NCBI GenBank assembly: GCA_003222535.1
Contig: QHWJ01000364.1
Coordinates: forward strand, 1 to 55,209
Reading direction: 5' to 3'
Length of the DNA: 55,209 bases
Source: Acidobacteriota bacterium
Lineage (GTDB): Bacteria; Acidobacteriota; Vicinamibacteria; Vicinamibacterales; CAVVIG01
The position numbers and the translations under genes are program-made. The notes beneath the pieces were generated by a model that saw nothing but the letters and a program-made list of their open reading frames with translations, was not told where the DNA came from and searched no databases. Positions 23,374 to 32,244 of this stretch are shown piece after piece (the stretch's first letter is position 1; each line of letters begins with the position of its first letter).

Positions 23374-24189
23374 CTATCTGTCCCAGAGTATCTGATCCCC
23401 CGCCAGCACGGGCCCCGCGATACAGGACCGGACGTGATGAAACCCGCCGTCCTCGTGGCGCATCGGGACGACGCAGCTGTAGCAGCCGCCGAGGCCGCAC
23501 CCCATGATGCGCTCCACCGACACCTGACACGGCCGGCCGTATTTCATCGCCGTGCGCGCCGCGGCCGCCAGCATTCCGTCCGGGCCGCAGGCGTACAGCA
23601 TCACCGGCGACGATGCCGGGCGCGAGGCGAGCCGCCGATCCAGCGGCGCGACGATGCGTCCGCGCTCTCCCTTGCTGCCGTCCTCCGTGGTCAGCACGAG
23701 CTCGATGTCGAGCGTGGCGAAGAAATCGAGATAAAAGAGCTCAGCCGCGCGACGCGCGCCGTAGAAGAGCGTGGACTTCACACCGCGCGCGTGGAGCGCT
23801 TGCGCCAGCGACGCAAAGGGGGCCAGGCCGACGCCGCCGGCGACCATCCACGCTTCGGCCGGCGGATTGACGAGGGTGAACGGACGGCCGAGCGGACCCA
23901 GGCAGTCGATGCGCTGTCCCTCGCGTGCGTCGTAGAGGAGCGAGGTCGACATGCCGATCCGCTTGCTGAGGAGCGTGAGTCCCGTGGCCGTGCCCCTGGT
24001 GTCGCGCAGAATCTCGAACACCGAAAATGGCCGGCGCAACAGCGGATCGAAGCCGGTGCGCGCCTTGACCATGACGAACTGTCCCGGTGCGGCCTCGGCC
24101 GCGATCGCCGGCGCCGCCAGCGCAAGCACGTTGTAGTCGCTCGACAACGATCGGTTCGCGATCACACTCGCGGCGACATCGATCGGCAC
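23374..24189 (-). CDS. pyrK: dihydroorotate dehydrogenase electron-transfer subunit PyrK
   Basis: A 271-residue iron-sulfur flavoprotein that passes electrons from PyrD to NAD+. RPFSVFEI is the FAD-binding motif, GGVGLAPF the nucleotide-binding loop, and cysteines 231, 236, 239 and 256 bind the [2Fe-2S] cluster (CGLGGCYSC then Cys). The start is a GTG at 24187-24189. It lies upstream of pyrD on the same strand, as expected for the heteromeric 1B enzyme. Confidence 0.93.
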   Translation of the reverse strand: MPIDVAASVIANRSLSSDYNVLALAAPAIAAEAAPGQFVMVKARTGFDPLLRRPFSVFEILRDTRGTATGLTLLSKRIGMSTSLLYDAREGQRIDCLGPLGRPFTLVNPPAEAWMVAGGVGLAPFASLAQALHARGVKSTLFYGARRAAELFYLDFFATLDIELVLTTEDGSKGERGRIVAPLDRRLASRPASSPVMLYACGPDGMLAAAARTAMKYGRPCQVSVERIMGCGLGGCYSCVVPMRHEDGGFHHVRSCIAGPVLAGDQILWDR

Positions 24190-24213
24190 CGCGGCAGTAT
24201 ACTGCAGCGAATT

Positions 24214-24550
24214 CAGTCCTTAGTCCTTGGTGCTTGGTTCCTGGTCCGTCCCTGGTCCTTGGTCCGTCCTTAGTCCTTAGTCCTTGGTCCACGTCCTTGG
24301 TCCCCGGCCCGTCCAGGGCCCGGACTAGGGACAGAGGACCGAGGACCAGGGACCGAGGACCAGGGACCGAGGACTAGGGACCAGGGACCGAGGACTAGGG
24401 ACTAGGGACCAGGGACCGGGGACCGAGGACTAGGGACTAGGGACTAGGGACCAGGGACTAGGGACCGAGGACTAGGGACCAGGGACCAGGGACCAGGGAC
24501 CAGGGACAAGGGACGGACTAAGGCCCAAGAACCAAGCACCAAGGACCAAA
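24214..24550. repeat. giant GGACTAG/GGACCAG array (about 340 bp)
   Basis: The 361-bp space between divergent genes is almost entirely array. The left third (24214-24318) is made of CCTTAGT/CCTTGGT/CCTGGTC units, and the rest (24322-24550) of about thirty 7-nt GGACCAG/GGACTAG/GGACCGA units complementary to them. It abuts the GTG of the next gene, so any promoter for either gene must be inside the array or the coding regions. Confidence 0.9.
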
Positions 24551-26314
24551 GTGCGCTACCTCCGCATGCTCTGCAATTCGATGGCGGCCGCAGCGCTCGC
24601 GACGGCGTATGTGATTGCGCTCGTCCTGCACCTCAACCCCACTTTATCGCTGCATCCGGCGCGGCTGGCGCCGCTCATCGCGACCGTCGGCCTGTTCTAC
24701 GTCATCCACCTGACGGTCATCTGCTACGTCCTGTTGGTGCTCAGGCAGTTGCTCGCGCGCGAGGTCTTCTCGCCCGCGTGGCTCAGCGTTGGCGTGCTGC
24801 TGTGGCTGAGCGCGATGGCGGCCGCGGCGGGCGCCACGCTGATGTGGAGAAACCTCGGGACGTTCGCGCTGGTGCTCGACCTCGCCACGGCCACCGCGCT
24901 CGAACGCAGCGCGTACGTCCTCGCGGCCACGTCGATCCTCTGTCTCGTGCTGGCGCTCCTGCGCCGGCGGGCGCCGCGCGCGCGCGGGCTCTGGGCGTCT
25001 CTGCTCGCCATCCTCGTCGTGTCCTCGGTGGCTGCGCTGCTCGCGCTCAGAGGCCGCGGCACGCCGCCGCTCCTCGAGGCCAGGCCGATCGACGCCGCGT
25101 TCGACATGGCGCGGAACGAACGGTCGCCGCGCGTCACCGTGCTCGCGATCGACGCGGGTTCGCTCGATCTGATTACCGGCGCCACGGCGGAAGGACGGCT
25201 GCCGAACTTCGGGAGAATTCTCGACGCCGGCGCGGTGCGGCACCTGGCCACGCTGCACCCGACGTCGGCCGAGGCGGTGTGGGCGGCGGTGGCGACCGGC
25301 AAGCTGCCACAGAAGAACGGCGTGCGGTCGGCGGCCATCTACCGGCTCGCCGGCGGCGGCGGATCGGTGCAGCTACTGCCCGACTATTGCTTCGCGCACG
25401 GGCTCGAGCGCTTCGGGTTTCTCGTCGAGGAAGCGCACACGTCGGCGACGTTCCGTACGCGGACGTTGTGGAGCATCCTGAGCACGAACGGCTTCTCCGT
25501 CGGCGTCGTCGGCTGGCCGCTCACGCAGCCGGCGCCCGCGGTGCGGGGGTATCTGGTGAGCGACACCTATCATCGGGTGGCGCTGACCGCGTCTGGCATC
25601 GACGCGCCGTCGGCCATCTACCCGCCGGAGCTGCAGCTCGAGGCGCTGGCGGCGATGGAGAGCGCCACGACCGGCGCCCCGCAGGTGGTGATGGCGTCGC
25701 TCGGCGGTGCCGGCGGCTCTGGCGCCGACCCGCGCCAGGAGACGCCCGCGCGAACCGACCGCGTCTACGATCGCATCGCGCAGGCGATGGCGCGCGGGCG
25801 GCCGGCGCAGGTGACGCTCACGCGGTATCAGGGCCTCGATCCGATCGGCCATTACTTTCTGCGCTACGCGGTCCCGTCGGAGTTCGGTGACGTCACCGAC
25901 GAGGAGCGGCGGCGGCTCGGACCGGTGCTGGAGCGGCACTACGGCGTGATCGACGAGGCGATCGGCCGCGCGATGGCCTCGCTCGGCCCGGACGATTTGC
26001 TCGTCGTCGTGTCCGGTTACGGGATGGAGCCGCTCGGAATCGGCAAGCGGTTGATCGAGCGCGTGATCGGCGACCCGGACATCAGCGGCACGCACGAAGC
26101 CGCGCCGGACGGCTTCCTGTTGGCGTACGGCGCATCGGTGGCGCGCGGGCGCCAGCAGGCGCGCGCGTCGGTCGTCGACGTCGCGCCGACGATCCTGTAT
26201 TTCCTCGGCTTGCCGATTGGGCGGGACATGGACGGGTACGCGCGAACGGATCTCTTCCGGCGATCGTTCACCGAGGAGCGGCCGATCACGTTCATCCCGA
26301 CGTACGACCGGTAA
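24551..26314 (+). CDS. alkaline-phosphatase-superfamily membrane protein
   Basis: A 587-residue protein with four or so N-terminal membrane segments (residues about 10-155) and a C-terminal phosphatase/phosphodiesterase-superfamily domain from about residue 190. It shows LAIDAGSLDLI (metal Asp), HPTSAEAVWAAVATGKLP (nucleophile region), LDPIGHYF (metal Asp and His) and GTHEAAPDGFLLAYG. The second metal pair, normally SDHGF, reads SGYGM, so Asp and His are both replaced. It starts at a GTG right at the end of the repeat array with no clear ribosome binding site. Substrate unknown; may be non-catalytic or use one metal. Confidence 0.8.
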   Translation: MRYLRMLCNSMAAAALATAYVIALVLHLNPTLSLHPARLAPLIATVGLFYVIHLTVICYVLLVLRQLLAREVFSPAWLSVGVLLWLSAMAAAAGATLMWRNLGTFALVLDLATATALERSAYVLAATSILCLVLALLRRRAPRARGLWASLLAILVVSSVAALLALRGRGTPPLLEARPIDAAFDMARNERSPRVTVLAIDAGSLDLITGATAEGRLPNFGRILDAGAVRHLATLHPTSAEAVWAAVATGKLPQKNGVRSAAIYRLAGGGGSVQLLPDYCFAHGLERFGFLVEEAHTSATFRTRTLWSILSTNGFSVGVVGWPLTQPAPAVRGYLVSDTYHRVALTASGIDAPSAIYPPELQLEALAAMESATTGAPQVVMASLGGAGGSGADPRQETPARTDRVYDRIAQAMARGRPAQVTLTRYQGLDPIGHYFLRYAVPSEFGDVTDEERRRLGPVLERHYGVIDEAIGRAMASLGPDDLLVVVSGYGMEPLGIGKRLIERVIGDPDISGTHEAAPDGFLLAYGASVARGRQQARASVVDVAPTILYFLGLPIGRDMDGYARTDLFRRSFTEERPITFIPTYDR

Positions 26315-26365
26315 CGAAGCTTCGCCTCAAACCGCGAGTGACGGCGAGCGGTCGGTCCAGCGAAT

Positions 26366-26391
26366 CGTCTGACGTCTGAAGTCTGAAGTCT
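26366..26391 (+). repeat. short GTCTGAA array upstream of the secreted protein gene
   Basis: Three to four 7-nt units (GTCTGAC, GTCTGAA, GTCTGAA) ending one base before the GTG start. It replaces the region where a ribosome binding site would be expected. Confidence 0.75.
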
Positions 26392-26392
26392 C

Positions 26393-27991
26393 GTGCGCTC
26401 TCTGACGCTCCTTGCGCTTTTCGGGGCCGCCTGTGTGGCGATCGCCGGCGCTTCCGTCGAGCAGACATCTCAAGGTTCACGACCCGCGCTCGCGGTCCTC
26501 GAAAGCTTCGACGGCCTCGGTGCCGGCATGGCTGCCGGTCCGGGCGCGAACGACCCGCCCGCGCCGCGGAATCCATCGGATAACTCGCTCGCCGTCGGCC
26601 CGAACCACATCTTCCAGGTCGTCAACTCGCAGCTCGCGATCTTCACGAAAAAGGGTGCGCGGTACGATACGACCGGCCGGACATTGTACGGACCCGTGAG
26701 CACCAACACGATTTTTGCCGGCTTCGGCGGCGTGTGCGAGGCCCGCCCGAATGGCGACGCCGTCGTCCGATACGACCAGCTCGCCGGGCGCTGGCTCGTC
26801 GTGATGCCGATCTTCCGGCCGACGGTGTTCGATCGGGATCGATCGGGGCCAGGCCAGCCCGCGAAGCCGGGAGAGGCCGGGCGGCCGGGGCGGGCGGGTC
26901 GTCCAGGTCCGCCACCGCCGCTTCCGGCTGCGCAGCCTGGACAGGCAGCGCCGCCGCAACCTGCCGATGGCACGTACGCGATGTGCTATGCGGTCAGCGC
27001 CGGTGAGGATCCGCTCGGGCCGTACTACCGTTACGCGTTCGAGCGGCCGCTCTTTCCCGACTACCCGCGGCCTGCGATCTGGCCCGACGGTTACTACGTG
27101 GCGACCAGCACTGGCGACGAGGTGATCCAGAAGCACGCCTGCGTCGTGGAGCGCGCGAAAATGCTCGGCGGCCAACCCGCGCGCGAGCAGTGCATCGTCA
27201 TCGACGGTGTGAATTTCCTGAACAACGCCGACATCGATGGCCGCGGCCTTCCGCCGGCGGGCGCGCCCAACGTCATGATGGCGGCGGGCGGCGCGCAACT
27301 GCGGAAGATCCTCGGGGACGATGGGATTGCCGTGTGGAAATTCCACGTCGACTGGAAGGATCCCGCGCGCACGAAGGTGACCGGTCCGGAGAAGATCGCC
27401 GTGGCGCCGTATCGATATCTATGCGGCGGGCAGCTTACCAATTGCGTCACCCAGCCTGGAACCGACCGGCGCCTCGATGCGCAGGGCGACAAGATCATGC
27501 AGCGGCTCGTCTACCGGAACACGGGTGGTCACGAATCGATCGTCGCCGTCCATTCGGTCGACACGGGGGCCGGCGGCGGCGGTGTGCGCTGGTACGAGCT
27601 CCGGATCGATCAGCACCGCGGCGTGCACCTCCATCAGCAGGGCACCTACGCGCCCGATCGGTTCTACCGGTGGATGGCGAGTCCGGCGATGGACCGCCGG
27701 GGCAACATCGCCATCGGCTATTCGTTCGGCGGCGCGCCGAACTATCCGGGCCAGCGCCTCGCGGCGCGATTGGCGACCGATCCGCCGGGCATGCTGACGT
27801 TCCGTGAGACCGTGCTCGTCGAAGGCCAGGCGTCGCAGTCCGTCACGCGCTGGGAGGACTACACGCAGACGGCGATGGATCCAGTCGACGATTGCACCAT
27901 CTGGTACGTCGGCGACTACATCAAGGCTGATGCAGGGCAAGCCAGGTACTCGACACGCATCGGATCATTCCGTCTCCCAGGCTGCCGCTGA
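26393..27991 (+). CDS. secreted protein of unknown function
   Basis: A 532-residue protein with a signal peptide (RSLTLLALFGAACVAIAG). I do not recognise a named family. It carries DNSLAVGPNHIFQVVNSQLA near residue 63, a motif common in predicted secreted propeller-like proteins. A Gly/Pro-rich collagen-like stretch spans about residues 145-185, and the C-terminal region has RWMASPAMDRRGNIAIGYSF and WEDYTQTAMDP, suggesting a beta-propeller fold. Start is a GTG. Its signal-peptide coding region is strikingly similar at DNA level to that of the next gene. Confidence 0.75.
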   Translation: MRSLTLLALFGAACVAIAGASVEQTSQGSRPALAVLESFDGLGAGMAAGPGANDPPAPRNPSDNSLAVGPNHIFQVVNSQLAIFTKKGARYDTTGRTLYGPVSTNTIFAGFGGVCEARPNGDAVVRYDQLAGRWLVVMPIFRPTVFDRDRSGPGQPAKPGEAGRPGRAGRPGPPPPLPAAQPGQAAPPQPADGTYAMCYAVSAGEDPLGPYYRYAFERPLFPDYPRPAIWPDGYYVATSTGDEVIQKHACVVERAKMLGGQPAREQCIVIDGVNFLNNADIDGRGLPPAGAPNVMMAAGGAQLRKILGDDGIAVWKFHVDWKDPARTKVTGPEKIAVAPYRYLCGGQLTNCVTQPGTDRRLDAQGDKIMQRLVYRNTGGHESIVAVHSVDTGAGGGGVRWYELRIDQHRGVHLHQQGTYAPDRFYRWMASPAMDRRGNIAIGYSFGGAPNYPGQRLAARLATDPPGMLTFRETVLVEGQASQSVTRWEDYTQTAMDPVDDCTIWYVGDYIKADAGQARYSTRIGSFRLPGCR

Positions 27992-27999
27992 CGATGAGA

Positions 28000-28090
28000 T
28001 TGCAGAATTCAGATTGCAGATTTCAGATTGATTGCGGGATTTCAATCTGTCATCTGCAACAATCCGCAGTCTGCATTCTGAGACCAGCAT
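28000..28090. repeat. TTGCAGATTTCAG-type array
   Basis: AGATTGCAGA-type units (28000-28030) face ATCTGTCATCTGCAA/CCGCAGTCTGCATTCTG units (28043-28080) in opposite sense. It fills the gap between the two secreted-protein genes. Confidence 0.75.
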
Positions 28091-28094
28091 TCTC

Positions 28095-29900
28095 ATGCGT
28101 TCTCTGATTCTCCTGGCGCTCGTCGCGGCCGCCTGCGTGGCGATCGTGCTCATGGTGCGGCGCGAGCCTCTGCGGGACGCCGCGCGGCTGGTCTGGGTGG
28201 CCGACGCGCACCAGCTCGGGCCGGTCGGCTATCGCGATCCCGCTGGTGCGCTCTCGCCCGACGGCCGCTGGATCGCGTATTCCGAGGGACGATTCCTGCG
28301 CGTGCGTCCGGCCGGCGGCGGACCGATTGTCGAGCTGCCGCCTGGTGAAGCGCAGATTCGAAACGTCGCGTGGAGCCCCGACAGCCGGATGATTGTCGCC
28401 GACGGCTTCGAGAGCCAGACGGGATGGGCGCTGTACGACCGTGTCGCCGGCAGCCGGCGCGCCCTCTGGTCCGATCACGATCCCCTCACTGCGACGCTCG
28501 GTGACAAGGGTGCGCAGACGACGACCGCAAAGGTCGCGGACCTGCGGCAGCCGGCCTGGTCGCCGGCCGGCCGTTTCATCGCCGCCATCGTCAGCGGCCG
28601 CGAAGCTCAGGAGCTGTGGACCGTTTCCGTCGATGGTCAATCGGCGCGCGCTCAGCGGTTCGCGCACCGCATCGCGTTTCCCGCATGGACGCCTCGCGGC
28701 GAGATCGCGTGCGTCGCGACGATCGACGGCCGATCGCGCGTGACGGTGCCTTGCGGAGGAACAGCCATCCGGACGGATCCGGATCTCGACGTGTACGGTC
28801 CCATCGCCTTCTCGCCGGATGGCGCGACCGTGTACGTCGCGCTCGCCAATGCGACCGGCACCGTGGACCTGTGGGCCGCGCCGGCCGGCGGCGGGCCGGC
28901 GCACCGGCTCACCTCATTCTCGCGCGATACTTACGCGCCAACCGTCTCCGCGGACGGCAGTCTGCTGTTCAAGGTCCAGAGCTACCGCACCATCGTTGCG
29001 CTCGCGCCCGCGGAGAGTGGACCGAGCCAGCCGCTCGCGACCTTTCAGAGCGAGACGCCGTCGTGGGATCCGACCGGGCGCTTCCTCGGCATCACGTACG
29101 GCACGTGGCGCCGCGTCGTGGACGATGCGAAGTATCCGGACATCGCGCAGGACGCCGGCATCATCGCCGTGGATCCGGCGCAACCGGCGGCACAGCCGTC
29201 GAGCGCCGTGCAGGCGTCCGGCTCGGAAGATCAGTCGCTGTGCTGGTCGCCCAACGGCCGATGGCTGGCGTTTCACTCGCACAAGGATCAGTCCGACGAC
29301 ATCTGGCTGCGGGAGTCAGGCGCCTCCGGCGACGCGGCTGCGCGCCGCATCAGCTTTCTCGGCCGCGGCGCGGAAGCGGGGTGGCCGCGCTGGTCGCCGG
29401 ACGGCCGCTGGCTGCTGTTCGACGGCGCAAGCCGCGTGACGAACCGGCCGGTGATGTTCGTCGCCGGCGTCGATCAGGACACCGGCGCCGTGACGCGCGC
29501 GCCCGGGGAGATTGCGGTCCGCGCGATCGCCGCGGAGGTGAGCCACGCGGAGTGGCTGCCGGACAGCGCGCACGTGGCGGTCCTCGGCAAGGAAGGACCG
29601 GGGCGGCACGTGATCTTCACGGTCGCCCGAGAGGGTGGCGACGCGCACGTCGTGCAGCGGTTCGCGTCCGAACATGACGCGCCCGGCCTCGCCGTTTCCC
29701 CTGACGGCCGGAGCGTGGCGTTCATCGCACCGGCGCCAGACGGTTTCTTTCAGGTGTTCCGGCTGCCGATCGCCGGCGGGGCGCCCGCGCAGGTGACGAC
29801 CGATCCGTCGCACAAGACCCAGCCGGCATGGTCGCCGGACGGAAAGCGGATCGCGTTCACCGTCTGGAGCTACGATGCCCAGTTCTGGAGAACCCGATGA
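28095..29900 (+). CDS. exported PD40/TolB-like beta-propeller protein
   Basis: A 601-residue protein with an N-terminal membrane anchor or signal (residues about 3-23) and repeated propeller blades containing SPDGRWIAYSEG, SPDSRMIVADG, SPNGRWLAFHSH, SPDGRWLLFDG and SPDGKRIAFT. These are WD40-like PD40 repeats as in TolB and S9-peptidase propellers, but no peptidase domain follows. I started at the ATG at 28095, since codons before it lie in the array. Function unknown. Confidence 0.83.
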   Translation: MRSLILLALVAAACVAIVLMVRREPLRDAARLVWVADAHQLGPVGYRDPAGALSPDGRWIAYSEGRFLRVRPAGGGPIVELPPGEAQIRNVAWSPDSRMIVADGFESQTGWALYDRVAGSRRALWSDHDPLTATLGDKGAQTTTAKVADLRQPAWSPAGRFIAAIVSGREAQELWTVSVDGQSARAQRFAHRIAFPAWTPRGEIACVATIDGRSRVTVPCGGTAIRTDPDLDVYGPIAFSPDGATVYVALANATGTVDLWAAPAGGGPAHRLTSFSRDTYAPTVSADGSLLFKVQSYRTIVALAPAESGPSQPLATFQSETPSWDPTGRFLGITYGTWRRVVDDAKYPDIAQDAGIIAVDPAQPAAQPSSAVQASGSEDQSLCWSPNGRWLAFHSHKDQSDDIWLRESGASGDAAARRISFLGRGAEAGWPRWSPDGRWLLFDGASRVTNRPVMFVAGVDQDTGAVTRAPGEIAVRAIAAEVSHAEWLPDSAHVAVLGKEGPGRHVIFTVAREGGDAHVVQRFASEHDAPGLAVSPDGRSVAFIAPAPDGFFQVFRLPIAGGAPAQVTTDPSHKTQPAWSPDGKRIAFTVWSYDAQFWRTR

Positions 29901-29936
29901 GCCCACGCGCGTTCGGCCTCGCCAGAAGTTGCCGGT

Positions 29937-30005
29937 AGTGTCCGGCTTCAGAGCCTCTGAAGAAATACGACGTTGAACGCAGAACTCGCAGAACACGCAG
30001 AAAAA
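29937..30005. repeat. degenerate LKPDAT-type palindrome and CGCAGAAC array
   Basis: TAGTGTCCGGCTTCAGAGCC at 29937-29956 is a degenerate copy of the palindrome at 5797. It is followed by a short array of about 9-nt units (CGCAGAACT, CGCAGAACA, CGCAGAAAA) at 29977-30004. Nothing else is seen between the propeller gene and the AraC remnant. Confidence 0.6.
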
Positions 30006-30041
30006 CCTCAGATATGAACTGAGGCAGTCGTCGAATGCGCT

Positions 30042-30480
30042 TCAGTGCCTGCGAGAGACGAAAACGCGCCCGATGACCGTTGTGCAGTCCGGAACCGGGA
30101 AAGCCAAGTCGGGATCCTGGCGGCAGGGCACACGCTGGAGAAGCGAGGCCTTGACGGATTCGACGATCTGCCTGGCGCGTGGGACGGGAAGCTGTCGGAA
30201 TTCAGTCGGCGTCAGCCCGATCAACTTGTGGAACGCGCTGTAAAAGCCGTTCTTGCTCCTGAATCCGGCCTCCATCGCGAGCCGCGGACCGACGCGCTGA
30301 TTCTCACGATCAAATCGGGCCGCCGACATTCGCAACCCGCGCACGTCAAACGCGGGCAGGCGTCGGCCAACTGCTGGCACCTCGAGATCAGGCTCGACGA
30401 CCCGAAGCAGGTCGATCGCGAGCTGAAATCGTGGCTGAAGGACGCGATAAAGCTCAGTTCTCCTTCGCCGTCAGACGTTC
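30042..30480 (-). pseudogene. remnant of an AraC-family regulator
   Basis: The recognisable part is AMEAGFRSKNGFYSAFHKLI followed by GLTPTEFRQ, the second helix-turn-helix and tail of AraC proteins. Upstream on the same strand, in the same frame after a stop near 30463, TELYRVLQPRFQLAIDLLR resembles the start of such a DNA-binding domain. The first helix-turn-helix is largely missing and the intervening sequence does not fit. About 30 extra residues follow the tail before the stop. The rest of the gap up to pyrR is regulatory leader and an array. Confidence 0.6.
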
Positions 30481-30509
30481 GCGTCCTCCGGACGGCCAGC
30501 CGGTACTGA

Positions 30510-30515
30510 TATAAT
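30510..30515 (+). promoter_or_regulatory. predicted -10 box of the pyr operon promoter
   Basis: A consensus TATAAT about 17 bases upstream of the PyrR-loop stem. No good -35 is visible. Transcription would start near 30522, giving a leader of about 200 nt. Confidence 0.5.
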
Positions 30516-30531
30516 CCGCGGCCAGCCTGAG

Positions 30532-30564
30532 CTCTTTAACGTGTCCCGGAGAGGACGCGAAGAG
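30532..30564 (+). promoter_or_regulatory. PyrR-binding RNA loop in the pyr leader
   Basis: CTCTT (30532-30536) pairs with AAGAG (30560-30564). After an internal bulge with TAAC, GTGTCC (30541-30546) pairs with GGACGC (30553-30558), leaving the loop CGGAGA(G). This lower stem, purine-rich bulge, upper stem and GAGAG-type loop match the conserved anti-antiterminator bound by PyrR with UMP in Bacillus-type pyr operons. The gene just downstream is pyrR. I see no clear following terminator: the rest of the leader is a repeat array. Confidence 0.75.
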
Positions 30565-30604
30565 GTGCCGATGCGGACTCACCGCTGCACGTTCGGTCCG
30601 TTCG

Positions 30605-30716
30605 TCAATTCTGATCCGTTTTCCAATTCCCCAATCAATCGCCCGATTTCCCCATTCGATCGCCCGATTCGCCAATTCAATTCCCCGATTACCCGATTAC
30701 CCGATTACCCGATTCA
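30605..30716 (+). repeat. CCCGATTA-type array in the pyr leader
   Basis: Degenerate units ending in three near-perfect 8-nt copies of CCCGATTA (30685-30710), preceded by CCCGATTTCCCCATTCGAT-type variants. It lies between the PyrR loop and the pyrR start, where an attenuator terminator would be expected. Confidence 0.85.
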
Positions 30717-30725
30717 GGTGTCCCC

Positions 30726-31304
30726 GTGTCCGTCGTGATGGACGCCGACCGCATCGGGCGCACCCTGGCGCGCATCGCCCACGAAATCCTTGAGCGCAAT
30801 CGCGGCGTCGAGGATCTCGCCCTCGTCGGCATCCGCACGCGCGGCGTGCCACTCGCCAGGCGCCTCGCGCGCGCGATCCGCGAGATTCAACGCCGCGACC
30901 CCTCGACGAAGCTCGGCGTCGACCCGGGCTCGTCCGCGGTCGACATCCCGACCGGCGCGCTCGACATCACGCTCTACCGCGACGATCTGATGCGCACGGC
31001 CGTCGGCGCGCAGCCGGTGATCCGGCGGACCGAGATCCCGTTCTCGATCGACGACAAGCGGATCCTGCTGGTCGACGACGTGCTGTACACGGGGCGGACG
31101 ATCCGCGCCGCGCTCGACGCGCTGATCGAGTTCGGCCGGCCGAAAGCGATTCAGCTGATCGTCCTGGTCGACCGCGGGCACCGCGAGCTGCCGATCAAGG
31201 CCGACTACGTCGGCAAGAACCTGCCGACGTCGGTGTCCCAGAGCGTCCAGGTCCATCTGATGGAAGTCGACGGGCGCGACGAAGTGGAGATCCTCGAATC
31301 ATGA
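30726..31304 (+). CDS. pyrR: PyrR bifunctional pyr operon regulator/uracil phosphoribosyltransferase
   Basis: About 192 residues with the PRPP-binding motif [20 protein letters not shown] near residue 115 and [16 protein letters not shown] near the N-terminus. PyrR binds the leader RNA when UMP is abundant and lowers expression of the operon. The start may be the GTG at 30726 or the ATG at 30738. The stop overlaps pyrB by 4 bp (ATGA). The upstream leader contains a matching PyrR loop, so the gene is probably autoregulated. Confidence 0.95.
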   Translation: MSVVMDADRIGRTLARIAHEILERNRGVEDLALVGIRTRGVPLARRLARAIREIQRRDPSTKLGVDPGSSAVDIPTGALDITLYRDDLMRTAVGAQPVIRRTEIPFSIDDKRILLVDDVLYTGRTIRAALDALIEFGRPKAIQLIVLVDRGHRELPIKADYVGKNLPTSVSQSVQVHLMEVDGRDEVEILES

Positions 31305-32221
31305 AGAAGGATCTCCTCGGCATCGACGACCTCACGCGCGACGAGATCTATCTCGTTCTCGACACCGCGGAAGCGATGCGCGAGATCGGGCAGCGGCCGA
31401 TCAAGAAGGTTCCGACGCTGCGCGGGAAGACGATCGTCAACCTGTTCTACGAGCCGAGCACGCGGACGCGGACGTCGTTCGAAATCGCGGAGAAGCGGCT
31501 CAGCGCCGACACGCTCAACATCGCCGTCGCGACCTCGAGCGTCCTGAAAGGCGAGACGCTGGCCGACACGGCGATGAACATCGAGGCGATGGCGCCCGAC
31601 ATGATCGTCCTGCGCCACGCTTCGTCGGGCGCGGGCCACCTGCTGTCGCGCATCTGCCGGTCGCGGATCATCAACGCGGGCGACGGCATGCACGAGCACC
31701 CGACGCAGGCGCTGCTCGACGCCTTCACGATCCGCGAGCACAAGAAGCGCATCGACGGCCTGAAGGTCACCATCGTCGGCGACCTGATGCACAGCCGCGT
31801 GCTGCGATCGAACGTGCTGCTGCTGACCAAGCTCGGCGCCGACGTGTGGGTGAGCGGGCCGCCGACCCTCGTGCCCACGGGCATCGAGCGGCTCGGCGTG
31901 CGCGTGTCGCCCGCCATCGACGAAGCGGTGACCGGCGCCGACGTGATCATGATGCTGCGGATCCAGCAGGAGCGGATGCACGGCGCCTTCATCCCGTCGC
32001 TGCGCGAGTACTTCAATATCTTCGGGATGACGAAGGCGCGCGTCGCGCGCGCGAAGCCGGAGGTGATCATCATGCACCCCGGACCGATGAACCGGGGCGT
32101 CGAGATCGCGTCCGACGTCGCCGACGGCCCATACTCGGTGATTCTCGAGCAGGTCGCCAACGGCGTGGCGGTCCGCATGGCCGTCCTCTATCTGCTCGCC
32201 GGCGGAGCCGATGCTGATTAG
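31301..32221 (+). CDS. pyrB: aspartate carbamoyltransferase catalytic subunit
   Basis: A 306-residue PyrB that condenses carbamoyl phosphate and aspartate, the first committed step of pyrimidine synthesis. The carbamoyl-phosphate site STRTRTSFE starts at about residue 52, [13 protein letters not shown] and [11 protein letters not shown] are further active-site motifs. No pyrI is seen. The gene overlaps pyrR by 4 bp and is followed by a 280-bp palindromic repeat region before pyrC. Confidence 0.96.
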   Translation: MKKDLLGIDDLTRDEIYLVLDTAEAMREIGQRPIKKVPTLRGKTIVNLFYEPSTRTRTSFEIAEKRLSADTLNIAVATSSVLKGETLADTAMNIEAMAPDMIVLRHASSGAGHLLSRICRSRIINAGDGMHEHPTQALLDAFTIREHKKRIDGLKVTIVGDLMHSRVLRSNVLLLTKLGADVWVSGPPTLVPTGIERLGVRVSPAIDEAVTGADVIMMLRIQQERMHGAFIPSLREYFNIFGMTKARVARAKPEVIIMHPGPMNRGVEIASDVADGPYSVILEQVANGVAVRMAVLYLLAGGADAD

Positions 32222-32244
32222 TGACGTGTCAAGAACCACCGGCA

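Noticed and set aside
30541-30738. Small leader peptide overlapping the PyrR loop
   Set aside because: The frame is open largely because the CCCGATTA array has few stops; there is no ribosome binding site and no conserved peptide.
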